Positions 32,829 to 42,265 are shown, counted from the first letter of the stretch. The stretch is DNA of 64,000 nucleotides from Streptomyces sp. CB02056 (GCF_001905545.1 NZ_LIPD01000002.1:1-64000), one strand, 5' to 3'. Notes: a model not told the origin generated them from the letters alone. A program made the numbers and translations.

Positions 32829-35327
32829 GTGGGCGAGTCCCCCGACAGGGTGCTGAGGGACGGCGACGAGCGGCAGCGGGACCGCGAACCCGAACGGACC
32901 GGTGCGGCGGCCGGCGCCGCCGGGCCGGCCGGGGGCGGCTCCGGTGCGGCGGCCGACCGGACGTCAGCCGCGGCTGAGACCGGGGCGACCGCGGAGACCT
33001 CCTCCGACGCCTCCTCCGACGCCTCCTCGGCCGCCGACTCCGGCACCGCCTCGGAGAGCCCCGCGGAGACCTCCGCCGAGGCCGCCCCGGAGGCGTCCGA
33101 CGACGCCCCGGCGACGGCGCCCAAGGGCGGCTCGACCGTGCAGCTCCGAGTCCGGGATGTGGACAGCCGGACGACGATGCTGCGACTGCCGGTGGACAAC
33201 CGGACCACCGCGCTGCGGCTGCCCGAGGAGCTGGTGAAGGCCGCCGGCAAGGGGAGTTCCGAAGGTGAGAGCGAGGAGAAGGAGTCCTCGTCGGAGACCG
33301 CGGAGGTGACGGAGCCCGCCGGGCGTCCGGTCGCCGCCGACCCGCGTCTCGCCATGCGGACAGGTGCCGCGGTGGCGGGGAAGGCCGGGGAGAAGACGGC
33401 CGAGCCGTCGGGGGAGACCGGCTCCGAGGGCGGCTCCGAGCCTGCCGCCGCACCGGTGGAGAAGGCGGCGGAGAAGCTCGACGAAGCGGCCGACGAAGCG
33501 GCCGACAAGACCGACGAAGCCGCCACGGCGGAGCCGGTCGAGAAGGCTGCGAAGGCCGAGAAGGCCGAGAAGGCCGAGAAGACCGAGAAGAGCGAGAAGG
33601 CAGGGAAGGCCGAGGAGACCCCGGAGGAGACCGGCGACACCGGTGACGACGAGGCCGCTCCCGCCATCGGCTCCGTGACCCTCGCGCTGACCAAGCCCGC
33701 TCAGCCCGCTCAGCCCGGTCAGTCGGGCCAGTCGGGTCAGTCGGGCCAGCGGCCGGGTCAGGCCGAGAAGTTGGAGAAGCCCGCGCCGCTGCGCGCCTCC
33801 GCGGCCGCCGCCGTCCCCGGGACCGGCACCGTGCCGGAGCCGAAGCCCGAGCCCAGGCCCGAGCCCAAGCCGCTTCCCGAGCCCGAGCCGACCCCCGGTC
33901 CGGCGCCGCTGCCGAAGCCGACCCCCGAGCCCGCCCCCGTACCGGCCCCGAAGCCGCTGCCGGAGCCCGACCCGCGGCCGGTGCCGCCGGTCCCGCCGCT
34001 GCCCAAGCCCGAACCGCTGCCCGCCCCGGAGCCGCTGCCGTCGCCGGAGAACACCGCCGAGGCGATGGAGGTCCTGGCCTCCCTCAACGCCCGCCCGGTC
34101 TCGCCGCTGCGGCGCGCCCTCAAGCGGGTGACCATCTGGACCGTCTTCCTCGCCGTGGTGCTCGGCGCGCTCGCGGTGGCCCAGCTGCTGCGTCCGCTGC
34201 CGGACCCCAAGCTGAAGATGACCGCCGCGGGCAGCTACAGCTTCTCCGGCGACGTGCTCGACCTCGCCTGGCCGGCCAAGGGCCAGTCCGCCGCCGAGGT
34301 GGTCGGCGTCGGCAGCCTCGGCAGCTCGGGCCAGGAGACGCCGTCCTCGATCGCCAGCGTCACCAAGGTGATGAACGCCTACCTGATCCTCCAGAAGTTC
34401 CCCCTGAAGAAGGGGGAGAGCGGTCCGAAGATCACCGTCGACAAGCAGGCCGCGCAGGAGTCCGGCAACGTCGACGAGTCCCGGGTGACCCTCACCGAGG
34501 GCCAGGTCATCACCGAGTACCAGGCGCTGGAACTGCTGATGCTGCCCTCGGCCAACAACGTGGCCCGGCTGCTCGCCCGCTTCCACTCCGGCTCCGAGGA
34601 CGCGTTCGTCAAGCTGATGAACGACACCGCGACCAAGTTCGGCATGACCAACACCATCTACGCCGACCCGGCGGGTTTCAGCGCGGACACCAAGTCCACC
34701 GCCAAGGACCAGCTGAAGCTGGCCGAGCAGGTCATGCAGGACGAGATCTTCCGGCAGATCGTCTCCACCCCGGAGACCAACTTCAACAACGTGAAGATCT
34801 CCAACACCAACAACCTGATCAACCCGAAGACCGGCGTCATCGGCGTCAAGACCGGTTCCAGCACCCCGGCCGGCGGCTGCCTGATGTGGGCCGCCTACAA
34901 GGAGATCGGCGGCGTGCAGCGGCTGATCCTCGGTGTCACGCTGGGCCAGCAGGCCACCTCGCCCAACCCGGGCGACGGCATCCTGCCGACCGTGCTGAAG
35001 GTCAGCGGCAAGCAGATCCAGGCCGCGCAGAACGGCGTGACCGGCCAGACCGTGGTGAAGAAGGGCGACGTCGTCGGCTCGGTGGACGACGGGATCGGCG
35101 GCAAGGTCGCGGTCGTCGCGACCAAGGACCTGGTGGTGGCGGGCTTCCCCGGCATCTCCGGCACGGTCACCCTGGACACCTCGAAGATCGGCCACCGCGC
35201 GCTGGCCGGCACGGAGGTCGGCACGCTGCGGGTGGGCGCGGGCGAGGACAAGGCGGAGGTCCCGGTGGCCCTCCAGTCCGACCTGAACCCGCCGTCCATC
35301 CAGTCCCGGTTGCTGCGCACGCTGTGA
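32829..35327 (+). CDS. D-alanyl-D-alanine carboxypeptidase with very long disordered cytoplasmic N-terminus
   Basis: 832 residues from GTG 32829 (GAGGAGG about 10 nt upstream). Residues 1-430 are intrinsically disordered: Ala/Ser/Thr/Glu-rich, then a nine-base-period Ala-Glu-Lys repeat (about 236-260), Gln-Ser-Gly repeats (about 292-306) and a Pro-Glu-Lys region (about 335-405). A single transmembrane helix (TIWTVFLAVVLGALAVAQLL, about 434-455) comes next. The exported part is a class C/A low-molecular-weight PBP: Ser510-x2-Lys513 (SVTK), Ser574-x-Asn576 (SAN), Lys674-Thr-Gly (KTG). The enzyme trims the terminal D-Ala of peptidoglycan stem peptides. Two near-identical TT(M/A)LRLP motifs at about 113-130 could be phosphorylation or docking sites (inference). 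Confidence 0.93.
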   Translation: MGESPDRVLRDGDERQRDREPERTGAAAGAAGPAGGGSGAAADRTSAAAETGATAETSSDASSDASSAADSGTASESPAETSAEAAPEASDDAPATAPKGGSTVQLRVRDVDSRTTMLRLPVDNRTTALRLPEELVKAAGKGSSEGESEEKESSSETAEVTEPAGRPVAADPRLAMRTGAAVAGKAGEKTAEPSGETGSEGGSEPAAAPVEKAAEKLDEAADEAADKTDEAATAEPVEKAAKAEKAEKAEKTEKSEKAGKAEETPEETGDTGDDEAAPAIGSVTLALTKPAQPAQPGQSGQSGQSGQRPGQAEKLEKPAPLRASAAAAVPGTGTVPEPKPEPRPEPKPLPEPEPTPGPAPLPKPTPEPAPVPAPKPLPEPDPRPVPPVPPLPKPEPLPAPEPLPSPENTAEAMEVLASLNARPVSPLRRALKRVTIWTVFLAVVLGALAVAQLLRPLPDPKLKMTAAGSYSFSGDVLDLAWPAKGQSAAEVVGVGSLGSSGQETPSSIASVTKVMNAYLILQKFPLKKGESGPKITVDKQAAQESGNVDESRVTLTEGQVITEYQALELLMLPSANNVARLLARFHSGSEDAFVKLMNDTATKFGMTNTIYADPAGFSADTKSTAKDQLKLAEQVMQDEIFRQIVSTPETNFNNVKISNTNNLINPKTGVIGVKTGSSTPAGGCLMWAAYKEIGGVQRLILGVTLGQQATSPNPGDGILPTVLKVSGKQIQAAQNGVTGQTVVKKGDVVGSVDDGIGGKVAVVATKDLVVAGFPGISGTVTLDTSKIGHRALAGTEVGTLRVGAGEDKAEVPVALQSDLNPPSIQSRLLRTL

Positions 35328-35366
35328 GGCGCTGAGCGGCTGAGGCGCTGAGGCGCCGACCGCGGG

Positions 35367-35414
35367 AAGGAAGAAGGGGAGCCGGTCCACACCGGCTCCC
35401 CTTCTTCCTTTTCT
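35367..35414. terminator. Strong intrinsic terminator with T-rich tail
   Basis: A 20-bp perfect stem (AAGGAAGAAGGGGAGCCGGT and its complement) with a CCAC loop is followed by TTCTTCTT. It lies between two convergent genes; the A-rich left flank gives the same signal to the opposite strand. Confidence 0.93.
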
Positions 35415-35424
35415 TCTTCGCCCC

Positions 35425-36963
35425 CTACACGTCCCGGTCGAGCAGTGCGAGCGTGAGGCCGCCGAGCGGCGTCACCCGGTCCGGGTCGCCGTACTGGGTG
35501 CGGAGCACCTGCGCCTGGTCGGTCGGCATCGCGCCCAGCGGGTCCTCGGTGTCGCCGAGGACCAGCAGCCATATCCGGGACACCCCGCCCAGGCAGTCCG
35601 CCGGCTGCGGGCAGGGCGTCGGGGAGAGGTCCTCGGCGTCGTCGGCGCTCTGCGCGACGAAGACCGGGAAGGGGACGACGTCCCGGGGCAGGTAGTAGCT
35701 GACGCCCGGCCAGGCCATCGCCCAGGCCTGGTCGCCCAGCGGGGCCGCCATCCCGTCCCCGGTGCGGTAGCCGGCCGCTATCTCCCGGGCCGCCGCCTTG
35801 AACGGCTCCTCCGAGCCGTTGTGCGAGTCCGCGTACCGGATCTCGGGCTGCTTCGGCAGCGCGACCACGGCCGGCGCCGCGAGCAGCCCGACCGTCAGCA
35901 GCCCGGCCACCGCGACGGCCCCCCGGGGCGCCCGGCCGCGCCGTCGGGCCAGGGCCGCCACCGCGCCGTACACCGCCCCGGCGCCGCCGCCGGCCAGCAC
36001 CGCCCAGGCGGGCACCGTGAACAGCAGGTACCGCCCGAGGAAGTACGAGGTGTCGGTCAGCCGGGACACCAGCCAGACGCCCACCACCGGCAGCTCCGCG
36101 AGCAGGAGCGCCTGCCAGGCCTGGATCCGCCGGCCGGGCAGTGCCAGTGCCAGCAGCGCCAGCGGGACGAAGGCGTAGAAGACGAGGTCCGAGCCGAAGA
36201 GGCGCTCGCCGAAGTAGGCGAGGCCGCGCAGGGAGGGGGTCGGTATCCAGCCCAGCTGCCGGTCCGACTGCCGGCTGCCCAGGAGCACCACCGGCAGCAC
36301 CGGCAGCGCCGCCACGGCGACCGCCAGCGGGTACTGCCACAGCAGCCGCCGGTCCGCCGCCGGACGGGTGCGCCACAGGTGCAGCGCCAGGAGCCCCAGC
36401 TGCCCGGCGACGGTGCTGAAGGAGACGAGGTGCCCGGCGCCGGCCAGCGCCATGGCCACGCAGTACGGCGCCCAGCGCCGCCAGGTCGGCCGCTCCAGGG
36501 CCCGCAGCAGGAAGTACGAGGCCGCCGCGATCGCGCAGGTCACCAGCGCGTAGGAGCGCGCCTCCTGGGCGTACCGGGAGATCTCCGGGGGCACCGCGAG
36601 CAGCAGTCCGGCGCCGACCGCCGCCACCTTGCTGCCGAACAGCCGTCGGGCGGTGAGCGCCACCAGCGCCGCCGCCCCGGCCATCGCCAGCACGGAGGGT
36701 ATTCGCAGGGAGAGCGTCGAGTCGCCGAACACCGCCGTCCAGCCGTGCATCAGCAGGTAGTACGCGCCGTTGCTGGCGTCCACGTGCTGGAGCAGTCGCA
36801 GCAGGTCGCCCAGCGAGCGGGTGGACACCGTCCAGGTCGCCATCTCGTCCCGCCACAGGTCCGGCGTTCCCAGCCGGTACCCGCCCACCGCCAGCATGAC
36901 CAGCGCGGGCCACACCCACACCTGCCCCAACAGCCGGCCCACCGGGCGCACAGCAGGTCTCAT
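35425..36963 (-). CDS. GT39/ArnT-type membrane glycosyltransferase
   Basis: 512 residues from ATG 36963, with about eleven hydrophobic helices. The first loop LWRDEMATWTVSTRSLGDLL contains the acidic DE motif typical of GT-C glycosyltransferases (PMT/ArnT superfamily). The loop QEARSYALVTCAIA matches the family's central region. These enzymes use polyprenyl-phosphate sugars as donors. The acceptor is unknown; protein O-mannosylation or glycolipid assembly are possible. A periplasmic domain with YADSHNGSEEPFKAAAREIA forms the C-terminus. Confidence 0.88.
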   Translation of the reverse strand: MRPAVRPVGRLLGQVWVWPALVMLAVGGYRLGTPDLWRDEMATWTVSTRSLGDLLRLLQHVDASNGAYYLLMHGWTAVFGDSTLSLRIPSVLAMAGAAALVALTARRLFGSKVAAVGAGLLLAVPPEISRYAQEARSYALVTCAIAAASYFLLRALERPTWRRWAPYCVAMALAGAGHLVSFSTVAGQLGLLALHLWRTRPAADRRLLWQYPLAVAVAALPVLPVVLLGSRQSDRQLGWIPTPSLRGLAYFGERLFGSDLVFYAFVPLALLALALPGRRIQAWQALLLAELPVVGVWLVSRLTDTSYFLGRYLLFTVPAWAVLAGGGAGAVYGAVAALARRRGRAPRGAVAVAGLLTVGLLAAPAVVALPKQPEIRYADSHNGSEEPFKAAAREIAAGYRTGDGMAAPLGDQAWAMAWPGVSYYLPRDVVPFPVFVAQSADDAEDLSPTPCPQPADCLGGVSRIWLLVLGDTEDPLGAMPTDQAQVLRTQYGDPDRVTPLGGLTLALLDRDV

Positions 36964-37203
36964 CGAGTCCTTCGTCTCCTTCACGCGACGCGCCGGGGCG
37001 GATCCCGCCCTGCCCGGCAGGCTACTTGACCCGCCCTGACGCGCCGTCGGCCACCCGCACCCCCTCCGCCGCCGTGCGGCGCCTCCCGCGGATCCCGCCC
37101 GGTCCGCGCCGCCGCGGCCCGATCCGACAAGATCCACAGGACGCACCCCGAGCCCCAGCCCCGATCCGGTACGCTGTGAACGGCCCGGCAGCACGCGGGC
37201 CCC

Positions 37204-37276
37204 GCCTCAGTAGCTCAGGGGATAGAGCACGGCTCTCCTAAAGCCGGTGTCGCAGGTTCGAATCCTGCCTGGGGCA
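37204..37276 (+). tRNA. tRNA-Arg (anticodon CCT)
   Basis: 73 nt. Acceptor arms GCCTCAG/CTGGGGC pair with one G-T. The D-arm TAGCTCAGGGGATAGAGCA, the anticodon stem-loop CGGCT-CTCCTAA-AGCCG (anticodon CCT at 37237-37239) and the T-arm GCAGGTTCGAATCCTGC are all intact. It reads AGG codons. No CCA is encoded. Confidence 0.97.
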
Positions 37277-37556
37277 CAACGAACACGCAGGTCGCAGGCC
37301 CTCCGCCCATGTCGGGCGGGGGGCCTGTGCCGCTTTCCGGCGGTGCCCGACCGGTCCGGGGCCCTCGGCGTTCCCGGGGCTGACGGTGTCAGGGGCGGCG
37401 TACCTCTCCGGGAGGAGGAGGGGGCGGGAGACCGTCCGCCCACGGATTGATCATGAAGCAGACCTCGTGCCGATGGCCCGCGGCCGCTCCGCTCCTAGGC
37501 TCGTCGAGACCCCTGCCGGAGCACCGTACCGGCCAGGGTGGACGAGCCGGGGAACC

Positions 37557-40025
37557 ATGACGACGTACCGATACACCGTGGCCGAACTGCGCGGCCAACT
37601 GCGCCAACTGCTCCTGAGCGGGGCCGCGATCGCGCTCGGGGTGGCCTTCCTGATCGCCTCCGTCAGCGGCAGCGGGGCACTGGTCGACTCCTTCAGCCAG
37701 ACCGCGGCCGCCGAGGTCGGGCCCGGTGACATCCAGGTGACCGGGAAGACCGCGGCCGGCGGTCTGGACGCGGCGGCGACGGAGCGGGTGCGGCAGACCG
37801 CCGGGGTGGCCGCGGTGGCGCCGAGGCTGACCGGCAAGGGCGGCGTGCTGGCCGCCGACGGGCGGCCGCTCGACCGCACCGCCGCGGTCAGCGCCGTCGC
37901 CGAGGACCCGGCGCTGCGCTGGCAGCTGCTCAAGGACGGCCGCTGGCCCGCCGGACCCGGCGAGGTGCTGCTCGACACCGGGACGGCGCACCGGCTGGAC
38001 GCCGCCGTGGGCGCCGAGGTGCACCTGGCCCGGGCCGACGGCACCACCGCCACCGCCCGGCTGGTGGGCACCCTGGACGAGCGGGGCGCCCCGAGCCTCG
38101 CCGGGGTCCCGATCATCGGCGTCCCGGCGGACGCGGTCGCCGGCTACGCGGCCGGCGCCGTCACCGACCGGCTCGACGTCCGGGTCGCGCCCGGCGTTTC
38201 CCGGACCGGGACCGTCGAAGCCCTGCGCGCCGCCCTCGGCGCCGACGTCCAGGTGCACAGCCACGAGGCCTCGGTCAACGAGGCGACCCGGCAGAGCAGC
38301 ACCCTGTACGGCATGGTGCTGATCGCCTCGCTCTCCTTCGTCCTGATCGCCCTCGCGGTGGCGCGGATGGTGGTCGGCAACACCTTCACCGTGGTGCTCG
38401 CCCAGCGGACCCGCCAGCTCGCCCTGCTGCGCTGCGTGGGCGCCGACCGGCAGCAGCTGCGCCGGCTGATCCGCCGCCAGGGGCTGCTGCTCGGGGTGGG
38501 CGCCTCGGCGACGGGCGTGCTGCTGGGCGTCGCCCTCGGCGCGGCCGGCACCGCCGTGGTCGGCGGGCTCGACCTCGGCCCGGTGCACCTGTCACTGCTG
38601 CCCTCCCCGCTGACCTGCCTGCTGGCCGGGCTGTTCGGCGTGCTGCTGACCCTGCTGGCCGTTCGCGGCCCGGCGAAGGCCGCCGCGGCCGTGCCGCCGA
38701 TCGCCGCGCTCGGCGGCACCCCCGCGCCGGCCGACGGGGCCGCCCGGGTGCGGGCCGCGGTGTGGACCACCGGACTGCTGGTCGCGGGCACCGCGCTGCT
38801 GGTGGCCGGGGCGGTGGCCCCGCCACCGCTGTCGCTGCTCGCCGTCACCGTCGGCGCCATCGCCAACTTCTTCGGGGTGCTGCGGCTCTCCCACCGGGTG
38901 CTGCCCGCCGTCGTCGCCGTGCTCGGCCGGCCCGCCCGGCGGCTCGGCGGTACGGCCGGGCGGCTCGCCACCCAGCAGCTGCGGCTCAACCCGGGCCGCA
39001 CCGGGGCCACCGGCTCGGCGCTGCTGCTCGGCGTCACCGTGATGGTCGGCGCGGTCACCGCGCTGGACATCACCTCGCAGTCGCTGGTGCCCGTGGTGTC
39101 CGCGCGCCAGCCGGGGGTCTTCTCGGCGGCCGCCACCGGCGGCGGCGCCCTGCCCGCCGGGGCGCTCGGCGCGCTCGGCGCCGAGCACGGACTGACCGTG
39201 ACCCCGGTCCGGTCCGCCACCGTCGACCTCGACGGCCGGCCCACCGTGGTCGCCGCTGTCGACGCCACCCGGCTCAACTCCTCGACGGACGACGTGGACC
39301 GGGCCCGCGCGCTCACCGAGGGCGGCGCGCTGAGCGGGCTCGGCGACACCGGGGTGCGCCGGGTCGGCGGCGTCGAGCTGCGGCTCCAACCCGGCCGCAG
39401 CAGCCTGCCGTTCACCCTGCAGAGCGGCGCCACCCTGCTGGTGGCGCCCGCGACCCTGGACCGCCTCGCCCCCGGCGCGCCCGTCACCACGGCCTGGATC
39501 AGCCCGGCCGCCGGCGAGGACCGGCCGACCGCCCGCCGCGCCCTGGACCGCGCCCTCGCCGACCACCCGCAGGTGACCGTCGCCGACACGGCCGCCCAGG
39601 CGGACACCCTGCGCTCCCTGCTGGACCGGCTGAAGACCATCAGCATGGCCCTGCTGTCCTTCTCCGTCGCCATCGCCGGCCTCGGCGTCGCCGCCACCCT
39701 GATGCTCAGCATCAGCGAACGCTCCCGCGAGATCGGCATGCTGCGCGCGATCGGGATGTCCCGCGAACAGCTCCGCCGGATGCTCACCCTGGAGGCGCTG
39801 CTGCTCTCCCTGGCCGGCGCCCTGGTCGGGACGGGCCTGGGGGCCGCCTACGGCTGGGCGGCCGCCCGCTCGATCACCTCGACGGTGGGGACGGTCGGCA
39901 CCCCGCCGGTCCTGCCGGTGCTGGCCGCCCTGGGCCTGACCGTCCTGGTCGGCCTGGCCGCCGCGGTGCTCCCGGCCCGCCGGGTCGGGCGGATGAGCGC
40001 GGTGGCGGCGATGCGGGCCTCCTGA
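37557..40025 (+). CDS. FtsX-family ABC transporter permease (MacB-like), no adjacent ATPase
   Basis: 822 residues. The N-terminal helix (LLSGAAIALGVAFLIAS) is followed by a periplasmic MacB-PCD-like region (about 50-250), three transmembrane helices, then a second periplasmic domain and the FtsX signature (LKTISMALLSFSVAIAGLGVAATLML, then ERSREIGMLRAIGMSREQLRRML) ending in three more helices. Duplicated FtsX proteins act as mechanotransmission or export permeases with a LolD-like ATPase. None is encoded nearby, so the ATPase partner must be elsewhere or the gene has lost it. Confidence 0.9.
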   Translation: MTTYRYTVAELRGQLRQLLLSGAAIALGVAFLIASVSGSGALVDSFSQTAAAEVGPGDIQVTGKTAAGGLDAAATERVRQTAGVAAVAPRLTGKGGVLAADGRPLDRTAAVSAVAEDPALRWQLLKDGRWPAGPGEVLLDTGTAHRLDAAVGAEVHLARADGTTATARLVGTLDERGAPSLAGVPIIGVPADAVAGYAAGAVTDRLDVRVAPGVSRTGTVEALRAALGADVQVHSHEASVNEATRQSSTLYGMVLIASLSFVLIALAVARMVVGNTFTVVLAQRTRQLALLRCVGADRQQLRRLIRRQGLLLGVGASATGVLLGVALGAAGTAVVGGLDLGPVHLSLLPSPLTCLLAGLFGVLLTLLAVRGPAKAAAAVPPIAALGGTPAPADGAARVRAAVWTTGLLVAGTALLVAGAVAPPPLSLLAVTVGAIANFFGVLRLSHRVLPAVVAVLGRPARRLGGTAGRLATQQLRLNPGRTGATGSALLLGVTVMVGAVTALDITSQSLVPVVSARQPGVFSAAATGGGALPAGALGALGAEHGLTVTPVRSATVDLDGRPTVVAAVDATRLNSSTDDVDRARALTEGGALSGLGDTGVRRVGGVELRLQPGRSSLPFTLQSGATLLVAPATLDRLAPGAPVTTAWISPAAGEDRPTARRALDRALADHPQVTVADTAAQADTLRSLLDRLKTISMALLSFSVAIAGLGVAATLMLSISERSREIGMLRAIGMSREQLRRMLTLEALLLSLAGALVGTGLGAAYGWAAARSITSTVGTVGTPPVLPVLAALGLTVLVGLAAAVLPARRVGRMSAVAAMRAS

Positions 40026-40030
40026 CCGGG

Positions 40031-40063
40031 CCGGCAGCCGGGTGCCCGGCAACCGGCTGCCGG
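40031..40063. terminator. Convergent hairpin terminator
   Basis: CCGGCAGCCGG (40031-40041) and CCGGCTGCCGG (40053-40063) pair perfectly around an 11-nt loop, six bases after the permease stop, in the gap before a convergent gene. Confidence 0.8.
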
Positions 40064-40085
40064 GGGGGTCGGCCCGGCGGGGTGC

Positions 40086-40985
40086 TCAGGCCAGGGTGAA
40101 GCGGGTCCGGGGCGCGGGCGGCCGGCCCGTGGTGAGGGCGAGGTCGGCGAGGAGGGTCTCGGTCTCGCGGGTGGTGCGCAGGACGTCCGGGTCGAGGTCG
40201 ACGACGACGAGTTCGCGCCGGTCCTCGCCCGCCTCGGCGATCAGCCGGCCGTCCGGGCCCCAGACCGCGCTGCCGCCGCAGGTGTGCCACTCGCCGGTGC
40301 GGCCGATGTGGTTGGCGAGCACCGTGTAGAGGGTGTTGTCGAGCGCGCGGGCCGGGAACCAGGTGCGGGACTCGTGGTGGCCGTGGCCCATGCTGAACAG
40401 CGCGCCGACCAGGTAGGCGTGGCAGCCGTCGAGCGCTGCGGCGCGGGCGTGCTCGGGGAAGCCGGAGTCGTAGCAGACGCCGAGGCCGAGCCGCCAGCCG
40501 TCCAGTTCCAGGGTGCAGCCGGCCGTTCCGGGGCGGTAGTGCTCGCGTTCGCTCTTGAACAGGTGCTGCTTGTCGTAGCGGGTGACGAAGCCGCCGTCCG
40601 GGCCGAGGACGAGGGCGGAGATGCGCAGGTCGTCGCCGTCCCGTACGGCGGCGCCGACGATCGCGGCGGTGCCGGTCTCGCGGCAGGCCTCGGCGATCGG
40701 CGCGAGCCGCGGATCGCCGGGCTGGACCGCGTACCTGACGGGGTCGGCGCTGATCAGCTCGGGCTCGTAGCCGGAGAGGAACTTCTCCGCGAACAGCACC
40801 AGCCGGGCGCCGGCCCGGGCGGCCTCGCGGATCAGTCCGGCGGCCTGGGCGGCGTTGGCCGGTATGTCACCGGCCACGGCCTGGGCCTGGACGGTGGCGA
40901 TCCGCAGCGGGCGCCCGGGGTAACCGGCCGGTGCGGTGGGGGCGTTGGGAGCCGTGGGAGCGGTGGGGGCAGGGGTGTCGGACAT
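40086..40985 (-). CDS. Carbon-nitrogen hydrolase (nitrilase superfamily)
   Basis: 299 residues from ATG 40985. The catalytic triad is complete: Glu67 (LFAEKF), Lys139 (YDKQHLF) and Cys171 (GVCYDSGFPE). An Ala/Pro/Thr repeat forms the first 20 residues (TAPTAPNAPTAPAG). Superfamily members hydrolyse amides or nitriles, with omega-amidase and N-carbamoyl-putrescine amidase as common forms. The substrate here is unknown; no pathway neighbours help. Confidence 0.92.
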   Translation of the reverse strand: MSDTPAPTAPTAPNAPTAPAGYPGRPLRIATVQAQAVAGDIPANAAQAAGLIREAARAGARLVLFAEKFLSGYEPELISADPVRYAVQPGDPRLAPIAEACRETGTAAIVGAAVRDGDDLRISALVLGPDGGFVTRYDKQHLFKSEREHYRPGTAGCTLELDGWRLGLGVCYDSGFPEHARAAALDGCHAYLVGALFSMGHGHHESRTWFPARALDNTLYTVLANHIGRTGEWHTCGGSAVWGPDGRLIAEAGEDRRELVVVDLDPDVLRTTRETETLLADLALTTGRPPAPRTRFTLA

Positions 40986-41066
40986 GGCCGCCAACCTAGC
41001 GCGACGGCCCTCGGCCGGTGTCGGAGTAACGGGGCGGCGAGGGCGGGTCAGCGGGGTGACGGCGCC

Positions 41067-41933
41067 TCAGCGCACGGCCTCGTCCGGCCGGTCGGCGGGG
41101 TCGGACGGGTCCACCGGTTCGCCCGGGGCGCCGTCCCGCGCGCCGTGCGGTCCGTCCTCGTCCAGCGGGGCGGCGGTGCCCGAGGGGTGCCCGGCCGACA
41201 CGAGGACCCGCTGCACCCGGGGCCTGGTACGCCAGTTGACCCGCCGTACGTCCTGGGCCAGCGCGCCGGGGCGCCACACCTGGATCACGGCGGTCACGGT
41301 GCCCAGCACGATCCCGGCGGCCAGCCAGCCGGCCAGCACGTCGCTGGGCCAGTGCACGCCGAGCGCGACCCGGGTCCAGCCGATGGTCAGCACCGTCGCC
41401 GCGGCCACCAGGCAGGCGGCGGTCCGGCCGCGCCGGCGGACCCGGTACCAGAGCAGGCCGACCAGGACGGCGCAGGTGATCGCCGAGGCCATGGCGTGCC
41501 CGGAGGGGAAGGACGGCCCGCCGGCGTGCGAGACGGGATCGGTGAAGGAGGGGCGGGCGCGGTCGAAGGACAGCTTCAGCGCCCACAGGACGCCCCAGCC
41601 GACGAGGGCCTGGGCGGCCACCCAGCCGGCCAGCACCCGGGCGCCGATCAACCAGAGCCACCCGGCGGCGATTCCGAGAAGCGTACGCATCGTGACGGTG
41701 CCGCCGATGTCCGAGAGCGTCTGCACCGAGGCGGTCCAGATCCGGTGCTCCCGGGCGTACGTGTGCAGTTCGCCGATCCACTCCTGGTCGAAGCGGGCGA
41801 GCGGGCGCCATTGGCCGGTGACCAGGGCCGCCAGCAGGCCGAACAGCGCGGCACAGCCCAGCGCGAGCGCGGCGTCCCGAAGGAGACTGCGATTACGCGC
41901 AGTGAGGATGGTCGTGCTGTTGGTCAGGTGCAT
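41067..41933 (-). CDS. PAP2-family phosphatase (membrane)
   Basis: 288 residues from ATG 41933 (SD GGGAAGG). The three PAP2 motifs are present: KLSFDRARP, FPSGH and TRVALGVHWPSDV. Five to six membrane helices surround them, and a disordered acidic tail follows residue 230. Such enzymes dephosphorylate undecaprenyl pyrophosphate or phosphatidic-type lipids on the outer face. It is divergent from hrdD across a 425-bp promoter region. Confidence 0.93.
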   Translation of the reverse strand: MHLTNSTTILTARNRSLLRDAALALGCAALFGLLAALVTGQWRPLARFDQEWIGELHTYAREHRIWTASVQTLSDIGGTVTMRTLLGIAAGWLWLIGARVLAGWVAAQALVGWGVLWALKLSFDRARPSFTDPVSHAGGPSFPSGHAMASAITCAVLVGLLWYRVRRRGRTAACLVAAATVLTIGWTRVALGVHWPSDVLAGWLAAGIVLGTVTAVIQVWRPGALAQDVRRVNWRTRPRVQRVLVSAGHPSGTAAPLDEDGPHGARDGAPGEPVDPSDPADRPDEAVR

Positions 41934-42238
41934 GGCTGACACCTTCCCAGTGTCCCGTGCCGAGCAAGGGCCGGAGTGATAGCGATTCGGCATCGTTTGT
42001 GCGGAGGACCTGCGTGCGCCGGGGTGTGGGCCGGGACGGACGGCGGGGCGCGCGGGGAACGTCGGCGGCCGTTCGCGGGTTCAACGGGTGGGCGGTGGCC
42101 GCGTGAGGGTCGAGTGAAGAAAACACTCCCGGAGCGGTCACCCGATGACACGGGAAGTGCCCGACCGGTCACCCAGTGTCCAGAACCGGGGTGAAAACCG
42201 GCAGGATACTGCATCGCCGGGAAGAATCTGAGTGACTT

Positions 42239-42265
42239 GGGAATGTTGTCCGGAATCTGTTCGTT
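42239..42265 (+). promoter_or_regulatory. SigR-type promoter of hrdD
   Basis: GGGAAT (42239-42244), an 18-bp spacer and GTT (42263-42265) match the established SigR consensus GGGAAT-N18-GTT. In S. coelicolor hrdD is reported as a SigR/SigE-dependent gene, so the site fits its expected control by thiol-oxidative stress. The rest of the 41934-42358 gap holds two copies of CGGTCACCC and nothing else recognised. Confidence 0.75.

Noticed and set aside
32964..35390. 808-codon open frame opposite the D-Ala-D-Ala carboxypeptidase gene
   Set aside because: Translation is Gly/Leu/Arg low-complexity from the complement of a GC-rich gene; the plus-strand frame has PBP catalytic motifs.
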